A DNA stretch of 12,894 nt from NCBI GenBank assembly GCA_049680295.1, contig JBAUHN010000140.1, positions 1-12,894 on the forward strand, given 5' to 3'. Source of the DNA: JBAUHN01 sp049680295. GTDB lineage: Bacteria; Pseudomonadota; Alphaproteobacteria; Rhodobacterales; Rhodobacteraceae. Each line of letters opens with the position of its first letter. Position 1 is the stretch's first letter. A program made the position numbers and the translations under genes. This document shows positions 1 through 6,967 of this stretch, piece by piece. Under the pieces are notes generated by a model, which ran no database searches, was not told where the DNA came from, and was given only the letters and a program-made list of their open reading frames with translations.

Positions 1-728
1 CCGATATGGGGGGCATGATGCGGGTCAGCGTTGTCGCCACTGGCATTGACGCGATGGATGTGAACACCGAAACGCCGGTGCCACGTCGGTCGATGTCGAC
101 GCCGCTCAAGCAAAGCGTGGCAGCCGAAAACCCGATTGCAGTCGAGGAAACGATGGAAGTGGCCGAGACAAAAATCGCGGAAGCCGCCGAAGAGCCATCA
201 TTGTTTCGGGCCGCTGAGGTTGAGCGCGCAGCGCCACAGCCCGCCGCCCAGGAAGCGAGCGCGCGTCAAACGCCCGAGGCCGATGATGTGCCAGCACCGG
301 CCTATCAGCCACAGGTCGCAGCCTTTGAACCGAAAAACGATGAAATCGAAGCCGAAGCCGACGTTTTTGTAGCCCCGCGTGCACCCGCGCCGGGAACGCC
401 ATCCCCTGAGGCGTTGGCGCGGTTGCGGGCCGCCGCTCAAAAGGCGGCACCACGGACGGTTCCATCGCAACAGCAGCCGCAAGGCGACCCCCAGCAAGCG
501 GCATCTGCTGCTCACGGAGAACGCCCACGGTTCGGTATCAATTCACTGATCAACCGGATGACGGGACACGGTGAAAACACCGGCGAACGCAGCGCGCAAC
601 CGCCCGCCAGACAGCAACCGCCCGTTCAACATCGTGCCGCTGCACCGGCCCCGCACCCCGAAGAAGCGGTCGATCCAGATCAGGAACGGATTGAAATTCC
701 TGCGTTTTTGCGACGCCAGGCGAACTAA
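1..728 (+). CDS. ftsZ: Cell division protein FtsZ, C-terminal part (5' end outside window)
   Basis: FtsZ is the tubulin-like GTPase that forms the cytoplasmic Z-ring and recruits the divisome. Only the end of the gene is present; the reading frame is already open at the left edge, with the first whole codon at 3. The fragment begins with MRVSVVATGID, the last strand of the globular FtsZ domain. About 200 residues of low-complexity linker rich in Ala, Pro, Gln and Glu follow, and the protein ends in IEIPAFLRRQAN. That tail is the conserved C-terminal peptide which binds FtsA and other membrane anchors. The linker is much longer than the roughly 50-residue linker of E. coli FtsZ, as is usual in alphaproteobacteria. 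The methionines near the left edge are internal, not starts. The GTPase domain cannot be judged here. A terminator follows 24 bp after the stop. Confidence 0.93.
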   Translation, partial: DMGGMMRVSVVATGIDAMDVNTETPVPRRSMSTPLKQSVAAENPIAVEETMEVAETKIAEAAEEPSLFRAAEVERAAPQPAAQEASARQTPEADDVPAPAYQPQVAAFEPKNDEIEAEADVFVAPRAPAPGTPSPEALARLRAAAQKAAPRTVPSQQQPQGDPQQAASAAHGERPRFGINSLINRMTGHGENTGERSAQPPARQQPPVQHRAAAPAPHPEEAVDPDQERIEIPAFLRRQAN

Positions 729-752
729 ACCGGTCACAAATGTTATCGGAGA

Positions 753-774
753 GGCCGCCAATGAGCGGCCTTTT
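753..774 (+). terminator. Intrinsic terminator after ftsZ
   Basis: A perfect 6-bp GC stem, GGCCGC (753-758) and GCGGCC (765-770), encloses a 6-nt loop and is followed at once by TTTT (771-774). It lies 24 bp downstream of the ftsZ stop. It should separate the ftsZ transcript from lpxC, so lpxC probably has its own promoter in 775-932, although I could not identify a convincing one there. Confidence 0.8.
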
Positions 775-932
775 CCAGTTTAAAAACACCAAATTGCACG
801 CACTTCGGCGCGTTTGCGCTCAAATGTAACAATAGTGTTTCAGTCCGTTGCAAAGATTGAGTTGAGCGCCAGCATGGCAATGCGTAGGTCTCGTCTCTAA
901 CGACCAAAACGCATGGACCCATCGGAGGCATT

Positions 933-1856
933 GTGCAAACAACCATAAAATCCCCTGTCAGTTTCAAGGGTACAGGCCTGCATTCAGGTCAACCTGCGAC
1001 GCTGACCATTCGCCCTGCCTCGGCAGAGCATGGGATATGGTTCTCTCGTAAAGATGTGGCCGTCGGCGACCGGATGATTCCGGCGCGCTGGGATGTGGTT
1101 AACCGATCACCCCTGTGCACAAAGCTGCAAAATGCGTCCGGATTGGGCGTGTCCACGGTCGAGCATGTGATGGCGGCCCTTGCGGGTTGCGGAGTTCATA
1201 ATGCGCTGATCGAAATTGACGGCCCCGAAGTTCCTATTCTGGATGGCTCTGCCGCCCCTTTTGTGCGGGGCATCATGCAGCGCGGTCTGCGCAAGCTGAA
1301 CGTGCCTGTACGGGCGTTTGAGATTATGCGCGAGGTCACTGTGACTGACGGTGCCGCGCGGGCAACTCTTGCACCATCGCGCACCATGCGCATTGAGTTT
1401 GAGATTGATTTTGACGACGCGGCCATTGGACGTCAACGCAAAGTGCTGAACATGTCAAATGGTAGCTTTGCGCGCGAACTCTGTGACAGCCGGACGTTCT
1501 GCCGCCAGTCTGATGTCGATACAATGCAGGCCAATGGTCTGGCGTTGGGCGGCACACCGGGCGAAAATGCGGTTGTGTTTGACGGCGACCAAGTCCTAAG
1601 CCCGGGCGGTTTGCGCCATGCAGATGAACCTGTACGCCACAAGATGCTGGATGCTTTGGGGGATCTTGCACTGGCCGGAGCGCCGCTGATTGGCCACTAT
1701 ACGGGCATTCGTGCAGGTCATTCGCTGACCAACACATTGTTGCGCAAAGTTTTTGAAACACCGGGTGCCGTGCGTATGCTGGTTTGCGATCAATCTATGG
1801 CGGAACGCCTGCCTGGCTATGGTCTGGTCTGGAGCGAAATTCCAGCTGTCGCATAA
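933..1856 (+). CDS. lpxC: UDP-3-O-acyl-N-acetylglucosamine deacetylase LpxC
   Basis: LpxC is the cytoplasmic zinc amidase that removes acetyl from UDP-3-O-acyl-GlcNAc, the committed step of lipid A synthesis. The 307 residues match the usual length of about 305. Visible family motifs are GTGLHSG (13-19), STVEHVMAALAG (74-85) with catalytic Glu77 and zinc ligand His78, HKMLDALGD (236-244) carrying zinc ligands His236 and Asp240, and GHYTGIRAGHS (254-264) with catalytic His263. The start is GTG, chosen because the protein then begins exactly at the family N-terminus (TIKSPVSFKGTGLHSG). GGAGG at 924-928 lies 4 nt upstream, a rather short spacing, and no in-frame ATG is nearby. The gene stands between ftsZ and bamD as in other Rhodobacterales, and the ftsZ terminator implies separate transcription. 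The combination of GTG and short spacing may moderate translation. Confidence 0.97.
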   Translation: MQTTIKSPVSFKGTGLHSGQPATLTIRPASAEHGIWFSRKDVAVGDRMIPARWDVVNRSPLCTKLQNASGLGVSTVEHVMAALAGCGVHNALIEIDGPEVPILDGSAAPFVRGIMQRGLRKLNVPVRAFEIMREVTVTDGAARATLAPSRTMRIEFEIDFDDAAIGRQRKVLNMSNGSFARELCDSRTFCRQSDVDTMQANGLALGGTPGENAVVFDGDQVLSPGGLRHADEPVRHKMLDALGDLALAGAPLIGHYTGIRAGHSLTNTLLRKVFETPGAVRMLVCDQSMAERLPGYGLVWSEIPAVA

Positions 1857-2085
1857 ATCTGGTGCGTTTTCGCAAAAAAGCTTGAATCGCTTAAAACTGA
1901 TTCTCCACTCATATTTGACCGCGCGTCCAAAGCCGGGGCAATTCTGCGTCGAAAATGTCTAATCGGCAGGCTGATTGTATGATTTTTGCAAAGGACGTTT
2001 TGCACCGGAAATTAATGTGCTAGGACCGATGTGATTGCGGCTCTGTCATGGGGCTAAACGGAACTAATGACGAGGGTGGCAAGGC

Positions 2086-2952
2086 ATGACAGGCGGCGGG
2101 TCCCGAAAACGGGTGATCGGTGCAATGCTTTTGACAGCAGCACTGGCAGCATGTGGGGGCGGTGACGCTGGCCGCACCAAAAGTTTTTTTAATTCGCAGG
2201 AAATCCCGCTTGAGACCTATTCGCCCAAGCAGATATTTGAGCGGGGCGAGTTCGAACTGAACCGAAAACGTCCCAGCGACGCGGCTTTTTACTTTGCTGA
2301 AATCGAACGGTTATACCCCTATTCTGATTGGGCAAAACGCGGGCTGATCATGCAGGCGTTTTCGTATCATCAGGATCAGGACTATCCCAACAGTCGCTCT
2401 GCTGCGCAGCGGTTTATTGATTTTTACCCCGAAGATGATGACGCGGCTTATGCCCAATATCTATTGGCGCTTAGCTATTATGATCAGATTGACGAGGTCG
2501 GGCGCGATCAGGGTTTGACGTTTCAGGCGTTGCAATCCTTGCGCGAAGTGATCGAACGCTATCCCGACAGCGAATATGCACGTTCGGCAATTTTGAAGTT
2601 CGATTTGGCGTTTGATCACCTTGCGGGCAAGGAAATGGAAGTCGGACGCTACTATCTGCGGCGCGACCATTACACGTCGGCAATCAACCGTTTCCGGGTT
2701 GTAGTTGAGGATTTTCAGACCACATCCCACACGCCCGAGGCGCTGCACAGGCTGGTTGAGGCGTATCTGTCGCTTGGCCTGACCAATGAGGCACAAACCG
2801 CAGGTGCCATTCTTGGCTATAACTACAAGTCGACCGATTGGTACGAAGACAGCTATAAATTGCTGACAGGCCAAGGGCTTAAACTGGAAGCAGCAGGCGA
2901 CGGCTGGTTGCGGCAGGTCTACCGCCAGACGATCAAAGGTCAGTGGCTATAA
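2086..2952 (+). CDS. bamD: Outer membrane protein assembly factor BamD (lipoprotein)
   Basis: BamD (formerly ComL/YfiO) is an essential lipoprotein of the BAM complex that, with BamA, folds beta-barrel proteins into the outer membrane from the periplasmic side. The 288-residue protein starts with a lipoprotein signal: basic SRKR, a hydrophobic stretch and the lipobox LAAC, so Cys23 is the predicted lipidated residue. The mature part is made of TPR-like helices, including PSDAAFYFAEIERLYPYSDW, a conserved BamD stretch, then SRSAAQRFIDFYPED and further repeats (REVIERYPDSEYA, AINRFRVVVEDF). It is somewhat longer than E. coli BamD (about 245 residues), as common in alphaproteobacteria. GAGGG at 2072-2076, 9 nt before the ATG, is the likely ribosome binding site. 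recN follows after 38 bp, which suggests cotranscription. A run of seven T (2184-2190) occurs early in the coding sequence. Confidence 0.94.
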   Translation: MTGGGSRKRVIGAMLLTAALAACGGGDAGRTKSFFNSQEIPLETYSPKQIFERGEFELNRKRPSDAAFYFAEIERLYPYSDWAKRGLIMQAFSYHQDQDYPNSRSAAQRFIDFYPEDDDAAYAQYLLALSYYDQIDEVGRDQGLTFQALQSLREVIERYPDSEYARSAILKFDLAFDHLAGKEMEVGRYYLRRDHYTSAINRFRVVVEDFQTTSHTPEALHRLVEAYLSLGLTNEAQTAGAILGYNYKSTDWYEDSYKLLTGQGLKLEAAGDGWLRQVYRQTIKGQWL

Positions 2953-2959
2953 GGGAGCG

Positions 2960-2973
2960 GTGGGGAACCCCAC
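2960..2973 (+). other. Perfect hairpin between bamD and recN
   Basis: GTGGGG (2960-2965) and CCCCAC (2968-2973) are perfectly complementary, giving a tight stem that probably closes on a GAAC tetraloop. No T-run follows, so it is not an intrinsic terminator. It lies 17 nt upstream of the recN ATG and just after GGGAG (2953-2957). It could act on translation of recN or on mRNA stability; the role is inferred from position only. Confidence 0.55.
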
Positions 2974-2990
2974 GCGACAGTTGACCGGCT

Positions 2991-4640
2991 ATGCTGCGCG
3001 GCCTTGATATTTCCAATATGCTGATCATTGACCGGCTGGAGCTTGGCTTTCAACCGGGGCTGAACGTGCTGACCGGCGAAACAGGTGCCGGTAAGTCCAT
3101 TTTGCTTGATTCTCTGGGGTTTGTTCTGGGGTGGCGTGGCCGTGCCGAATTGGTCCGCCAAGGCGCTGATCAAGGTCAGGTAACGGCTGTCTTTGATCTG
3201 CCTCCCGACCACCCGGCCCACGCTGTTCTGGAAGACGCAGGCCTTTCGGGCGGCGATGAATTGATCTTGCGGCGGATCAACACAGCGGATGGTCGTAAAA
3301 CCGCATGGATCAATGATCAGCGCTGTTCGGGCGAGACATTGCGTAGATTGTCGGAAACGCTGGTTGAATTGCACGGCCAACATGATGACCGCGGCTTGCT
3401 TAACCCGCGTGGGCACCGCGATATTCTGGATGATTTCGCCGCTCTTGCGCCGGCCAAGTCCAAAACCCGCACCGCATGGGCGACCCTTGGGCAGGCGCGT
3501 AAGTCATTGGCGATGGCTGAAACGGCCATGCAGGCGATCCGCGCCGAGGAAGATTATCTGCGACATGCAGTGGCTGAATTGGATGTTCTTCTGCCGCAAC
3601 CCGGTGAAGAGGCCGAATTGGATACCCGGCGGCGCAGCATGCAAGCTGCGGAAAAAATCCGCGGTGATGTCGTGCGGGCCTATGACGTGCTAGGTCAAAA
3701 CGGCGCCGAGGCCAGCATGGCCGATGCATTGCGCTGGCTGGATGTTGCTGCTGGGCAGGCGGATGGTCGACTGGAAGCGCCGATGGTCGCATTGACCCGT
3801 GCGATGGCAGAACTGGACGGAGCCATGGGCGGGATTGCAGCGGCTGTGGAAGCCCTTTCGTTCAATCCGGTGGAACTGGAAGACACAGAAGAACGCCTGT
3901 TTGCGATCCGCGCCTTGGCTCGCAAACACGATGTGGCACCCGATGATCTGGCTGAATTTTCTGACACGTTGCGCGCAAAGTTGCAGGCGCTGGATGCCGG
4001 TGACGCGGATCTTGCTGCTTTGAGTGCAGCGTTGAAAGAGGCGCAAACGCAATATGATCTTCACGCATCAAAACTGACTGATTTGCGCCGCAAGGCCGCG
4101 CAAAAACTCGACAAGGCAGTGACGTCCGAACTCAAACCGTTGAAAATGGATCGCGCGGTTTTCGAGACCTTGATCACGGATGAAACACCCGGTCCTGAAG
4201 GCCGTGATTTGGTTGCGTTTTCAGTGGCGACAAATCCCGGCGCGCCTGCTGGCCCGATAAACAAGATCGCGTCGGGTGGCGAACTCAGCCGGTTTTTATT
4301 GGCGCTCAAAGTCTGCCTGACGCAAAATCAATCCGGGCTAACGATCATCTTTGATGAAATCGACCGGGGCGTCGGCGGCGCGACGGCGGATGCGGTGGGG
4401 CGGCGGCTTGCCGAATTGGCTTCAACTGGCCAGGTGCTGGTTGTCACGCATTCGCCACAGGTCGCTGCCTTGGGAACCCATCACTGGCGCGTCGAAAAGC
4501 GCGTTGATCAGGGCATGACGCTGTCGACAGTCACACCCTTGTCGCCCGATGATCGCATCGACGAAATCGCCCGCATGCTGTCTGGGGACACAATTACCAG
4601 TCAGGCACGCGATGCAGCCCGCGCTTTGCTGGCTGGATAA
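2991..4640 (+). CDS. recN: DNA repair protein RecN (SMC-like ATPase)
   Basis: RecN is a cytoplasmic SMC-family ATPase that acts early in recombinational repair of double-strand breaks, holding DNA ends or sister chromatids together for RecA. At 549 residues it is close to E. coli RecN (553). The N-terminal half carries Walker A GETGAGKS (29-36). A central coiled-coil region rich in Ala, Leu, Glu and Arg follows. The C-terminal half has the ABC signature SGGELS (428-433), Walker B TIIFDEID with Asp455 and Glu456, and the H-loop VVTHSPQVAA. The ATG is the earliest possible start, since an in-frame TGA lies at 2982-2984, and MLRGLDISNMLIIDRLEL is the normal RecN N-terminus. No ribosome binding site is visible directly upstream. 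The gene probably shares a transcript with bamD. I found no typical alphaproteobacterial LexA box (GAAC/GTTC half-sites 7 nt apart) just upstream. Confidence 0.96.
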   Translation: MLRGLDISNMLIIDRLELGFQPGLNVLTGETGAGKSILLDSLGFVLGWRGRAELVRQGADQGQVTAVFDLPPDHPAHAVLEDAGLSGGDELILRRINTADGRKTAWINDQRCSGETLRRLSETLVELHGQHDDRGLLNPRGHRDILDDFAALAPAKSKTRTAWATLGQARKSLAMAETAMQAIRAEEDYLRHAVAELDVLLPQPGEEAELDTRRRSMQAAEKIRGDVVRAYDVLGQNGAEASMADALRWLDVAAGQADGRLEAPMVALTRAMAELDGAMGGIAAAVEALSFNPVELEDTEERLFAIRALARKHDVAPDDLAEFSDTLRAKLQALDAGDADLAALSAALKEAQTQYDLHASKLTDLRRKAAQKLDKAVTSELKPLKMDRAVFETLITDETPGPEGRDLVAFSVATNPGAPAGPINKIASGGELSRFLLALKVCLTQNQSGLTIIFDEIDRGVGGATADAVGRRLAELASTGQVLVVTHSPQVAALGTHHWRVEKRVDQGMTLSTVTPLSPDDRIDEIARMLSGDTITSQARDAARALLAG

Positions 4641-4699
4641 TGCGCTTATTAGGGGGTTTTTGTTGTGACGGCCTTGGCCTAGACATGTGGTTTAAGAAA

Positions 4700-4788
4700 T
4701 TCGACTTGAACTTGAATCACCTAACGCTGCCTGAAATCATAGATTTCAATGCATTAGGTGTTACTTGATGTTTCAGGATAAAGTCGAA
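4700..4788. repeat. Three nested inverted repeats in the recN–clcB gap
   Basis: Three pairs of perfect inverted repeats are nested around one centre. The outer pair is TTCGACTT (4700-4707) and AAGTCGAA (4781-4788), the middle pair CACCTAA (4718-4724) and TTAGGTG (4754-4760), and the inner pair TGAAATC (4732-4738) and GATTTCA (4742-4748) with loop ATA. ACTTGA also occurs in direct repeat at 4704-4709 and 4710-4715, and again at 4763-4768. As RNA this would be a long interrupted stem-loop; as DNA it could be a remnant of a small repeat element or stacked operators. The repeats are read directly; the role is unknown. Confidence 0.7.
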
Positions 4789-4796
4789 ACGCTATC

Positions 4797-4810
4797 GTTA
4801 ACATGTTGAC
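4797..4810. promoter_or_regulatory. Operator-like palindrome over the clcB -35 region
   Basis: GTTAACATGTTGAC is a 14-bp palindrome with only one mismatched pair; its core AACATGTT (4800-4807) is perfect. It overlaps the proposed -35 hexamer at 4806-4811. That placement is what one would expect of a binding site for a repressor dimer, but no regulator can be named from the sequence. Confidence 0.4.
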
Positions 4811-4834
4811 CGCATAGTCAGCGTCATTTGTATT
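4806..4834 (+). promoter_or_regulatory. Sigma-70-type promoter for the chloride channel gene
   Basis: TTGACC (4806-4811) and TGTATT (4829-4834) are separated by exactly 17 bp and match the -35 and -10 consensus at 5/6 and 4/6 positions. Transcription would begin near 4841, only a base or two before the ATG at 4843, so the mRNA would be leaderless or nearly so. This fits the absence of any Shine-Dalgarno sequence there. Confidence 0.5.
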
Positions 4835-4842
4835 GTGAACCG

Positions 4843-6531
4843 ATGTCCGAGCCGACCCGCTCTTTTCTGACCCGGCAATATGGTCTTGCCGTAAAAGCCC
4901 TGTTGGGCGCGCTTCACGTTTTGCGGCATCGTGGCCCCAGCCAAATTCAGTTTTGGTTTATTGCCTTGGCCATCGGGATTGGGGCAGGGTTCGCAGCGTT
5001 GTTTTTCCGCAAAGGCATCAACGCGCTGCAAGCCGCACTTTATGGCACCGATGACGTGCAGCTTTTGCACAGCTTTGCGCAGTCTTTGCCTTGGTATCTG
5101 ATCCTGCTGATCCCGATTTGCGGCGGATTGATTGTGGGTTTCATCCTGCATGTCTTTACCAAAGACGGTCGCGCGCGCAGCGTGGCGGATGTCATCGAAG
5201 GCGCCGCAATCAACAATGGTCAAGTCGAGATGCGCGCAGGTCTTGCATCGGCGCTCGCCTCCATGATCACGCTCAGTACCGGCGGGTCGACAGGCCGCGA
5301 AGGGCCTGTTGTGCATATTGCAGGCGTCATTTCAACCTGGGTCAGTCGCCGCATTCATGCAGATGGCATTACCTCGCGCGATCTGTTGGGCTGCGCTGTG
5401 GCGGCTGCCGTATCTGCCAGCTTTAACGCGCCGATTGCGGGCGCGCTTTTTGCCCTGGAAGTCGTTTTGCGCCATTTCGCGGTCCATGCCTTTGCGCCCA
5501 TTGTGATTGCCAGCGTCGCAGGCACTGTCATCAACCGGCTGGAGTTTGGCGGCGTCACAGAATTCACCCTGCCAACCAGCGGGGATTTGCAATTCTACGT
5601 CGAACTGCCTGCGTTTTTGCTGCTGGGCTTGATGTCGGGTCTTGTCGCAGTGGCCCTGATGCGGGCGGTGTTTTGGGCCGAAGATGTGGGCAACCACATA
5701 CAGGACCGAACCGGGTTGCCGCGCTGGCTGCGCCCCGCTATCGCGGGGGGGATGCTGGGCGGGCTGGCCATTTTCTATCCCCACATCATCGGGGTTGGGT
5801 ATGAAACCACGTCGCTGGCCTTGACCGGCCAGCTGGCCCTGAACGAAGTGATCGTCTTTGCCGCGTTGAAAACCATCGCTGTCGCCATCACGATGGCAGG
5901 GCGTATGGGCGGCGGGGTGTTTTCGCCGTCACTGATGATCGGGGCCTTGACCGGTCTTGCATTCGGTCTGATCGCCACCGGGATTTTTCCCGATGTGTCC
6001 GGCTCGTCCACGCTTTATGCTTTGGCTGGAATGGGGGCAGTGGCAGCTGCGGTCCTTGGCGCGCCCATATCGACAACGTTGATCGTGTTTGAATTGACCG
6101 GAGACTGGCAAACCGGGCTGGCGGTGATGGTGGCCGTGTCCTTGTCCACAGCCCTGGCGTCGCGCCTGGTCGATCGCAGCTTTTTCCTGACCCAGATTGA
6201 ACGACGCGGCATCCATCTTGCAGCCGGGCCGCAAGCCTATTTGCTGGGCATGTTCCGCGTTGGCAGCGTGATGCGCAGTTGCGCGCATGCCAATGCCGCA
6301 GACGAAGAATCCTGTTGGGCGATGATCAGCGACGGTGTGTTTCTGGACGCCGATGCGACGTTGGAAACGGCGATGCCGGTCTTTGACGCATTGTCTGCGC
6401 CTTTTATTCCAGTAATCCGGGACGGCACCGTAGACGCAGCGCCCACATTGCTTGGGGCGCTTTTTCATGTGGATGCGCTAAAAGCTTACAACCGTGCCTT
6501 GGCCGCCACAGCCGCCGAAGAACATTCCTGA
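4843..6531 (+). CDS. CLC-family chloride channel/transporter (ClcB-like)
   Basis: A 562-residue inner-membrane protein of the voltage-gated chloride channel (CLC) family, which moves Cl- either passively or in exchange for H+. About a dozen hydrophobic segments span roughly residues 35-445. Family motifs are GREGP (151-155) with the gating glutamate Glu153, FNAPIAGALFALE (194-206), and GGGVFSP (356-362), the GxFxP motif of the selectivity filter. The first filter motif, GSGIP in E. coli ClcA, is degenerate (ARSVADVIEG, 111-120). By alignment, the internal proton glutamate of ClcA (Glu203) is Val207 and the central-site Tyr445 is Trp422. Residues from about 465 form a soluble tail resembling one weak CBS-type domain. 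I chose ATG 4843; an in-frame TTG at 4828 would lie upstream of the predicted transcription start. The stop lies 12 bp from that of the convergent DUF427 gene. Confidence 0.9.
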   Translation: MSEPTRSFLTRQYGLAVKALLGALHVLRHRGPSQIQFWFIALAIGIGAGFAALFFRKGINALQAALYGTDDVQLLHSFAQSLPWYLILLIPICGGLIVGFILHVFTKDGRARSVADVIEGAAINNGQVEMRAGLASALASMITLSTGGSTGREGPVVHIAGVISTWVSRRIHADGITSRDLLGCAVAAAVSASFNAPIAGALFALEVVLRHFAVHAFAPIVIASVAGTVINRLEFGGVTEFTLPTSGDLQFYVELPAFLLLGLMSGLVAVALMRAVFWAEDVGNHIQDRTGLPRWLRPAIAGGMLGGLAIFYPHIIGVGYETTSLALTGQLALNEVIVFAALKTIAVAITMAGRMGGGVFSPSLMIGALTGLAFGLIATGIFPDVSGSSTLYALAGMGAVAAAVLGAPISTTLIVFELTGDWQTGLAVMVAVSLSTALASRLVDRSFFLTQIERRGIHLAAGPQAYLLGMFRVGSVMRSCAHANAADEESCWAMISDGVFLDADATLETAMPVFDALSAPFIPVIRDGTVDAAPTLLGALFHVDALKAYNRALAATAAEEHS

Positions 6532-6543
6532 GGCATTTGGCCG

Positions 6544-6888
6544 CTAAATCTGTTCGACGGTCACATCATCATTTGCATAAAACGCCAAATGGTCTTTGAT
6601 CTGAGCAACCTGGTCTTTTGGTGTCTCATACGACCACGCAACATTGTCCAATGTCCGACTTTTGGTCACGACGGAATAGTAAGTTGCGTCGCCCTTGTGC
6701 GGGCAATGGCTGATCTTATCCGTGCGGTCCAGAAACGCCATCGCGATATCCGACCGGGGAAAGTAAATCACGGAAGGGTAATCGCCCTCATTCAATTCCA
6801 GCGCATCAGTGCTTTCGCCCAAAACGGCACCGCCCGCGCGCACAGTCCAGGTCCCGCCGGCTTTGTGAATTTTGATGTGATCGGCCAT
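6544..6888 (-). CDS. DUF427 family protein
   Basis: A small cytoplasmic protein of 114 residues belonging to the DUF427 family (Pfam also lists it as NTP_transf_9). It is a compact beta-rich fold whose biochemical role is not established as far as I know. Diagnostic stretches are GESTDALELNEGDYPSVIYFP (roughly 24-44), HCPHKGDATYY (61-71), whose CPxKGxA core is the family signature, and WSYETP (85-90). The start at 6888 is supported by a strong GGAGG 8 nt upstream and by the family N-terminus (WTVRAGGAVLGES). The frame stays open up to 7029, but that extension would overlap the aminopeptidase gene and has no such site. A TATATT box lies about 35 bp upstream, so it may be transcribed on its own as well as by read-through. 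Confidence 0.9.
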   Translation of the reverse strand: MADHIKIHKAGGTWTVRAGGAVLGESTDALELNEGDYPSVIYFPRSDIAMAFLDRTDKISHCPHKGDATYYSVVTKSRTLDNVAWSYETPKDQVAQIKDHLAFYANDDVTVEQI

Positions 6889-6923
6889 GTGATTTTCCTC
6901 CCCAAACGTCATTGCAAGACACA

Positions 6924-6954
6924 AATATATCCGCCCTATGAAAAAGGCGGACAA
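6924..6954 (-). promoter_or_regulatory. Possible promoter for the DUF427 gene
   Basis: Reading the - strand, TATATT (6929-6924) matches the -10 consensus at 5 of 6 positions. TTGTCC (6954-6949) could be a -35 but the 19-bp spacing is long. The predicted start near 6917 would give a leader of about 30 nt holding the strong GGAGG site. It overlaps the terminator-like hairpin of the upstream gene, so only one of the two may be real. Confidence 0.25.
6926..6951 (-). terminator. Probable terminator after the aminopeptidase gene
   Basis: On the - strand, TCCGCC and GGCGGA (6951-6946 and 6935-6930) form a perfect 6-bp stem with a 10-nt loop, followed by the AT-rich TATATTT. It lies 16 bp past the stop of the aminopeptidase gene. 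The trailing T-tract is interrupted, so termination may be partial. Confidence 0.45.
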
Positions 6955-6967
6955 AAACATTCCTGTG

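Noticed and set aside
106..528. Open frames of 105-140 codons antisense to the FtsZ linker
   Set aside because: They arise from the low-complexity, GC-rich linker codons on the other strand and show no start signals or recognisable protein features.
1857..2085. Terminator or promoter in the lpxC–bamD gap
   Set aside because: TGCG-TTTT-CGCA near 1872 has only a 4-bp stem and no following T-run on the + strand. An imperfect hairpin at 1961-1976 has its T-run displaced by several bases. No -35/-10 pair with proper spacing stood out, so neither is listed.
2953..2990. LexA (SOS) box upstream of recN
   Set aside because: Only one GAAC half-site (2965-2968) exists, inside the hairpin. Seven bases later the sequence reads GACA, not GAAC, so the alphaproteobacterial LexA pattern is not met.
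6532..6543. Bidirectional terminator between the convergent CLC and DUF427 genes
   Set aside because: The 12-bp gap holds no inverted repeat or T-run. The two transcripts probably overlap or end inside each other's coding region.
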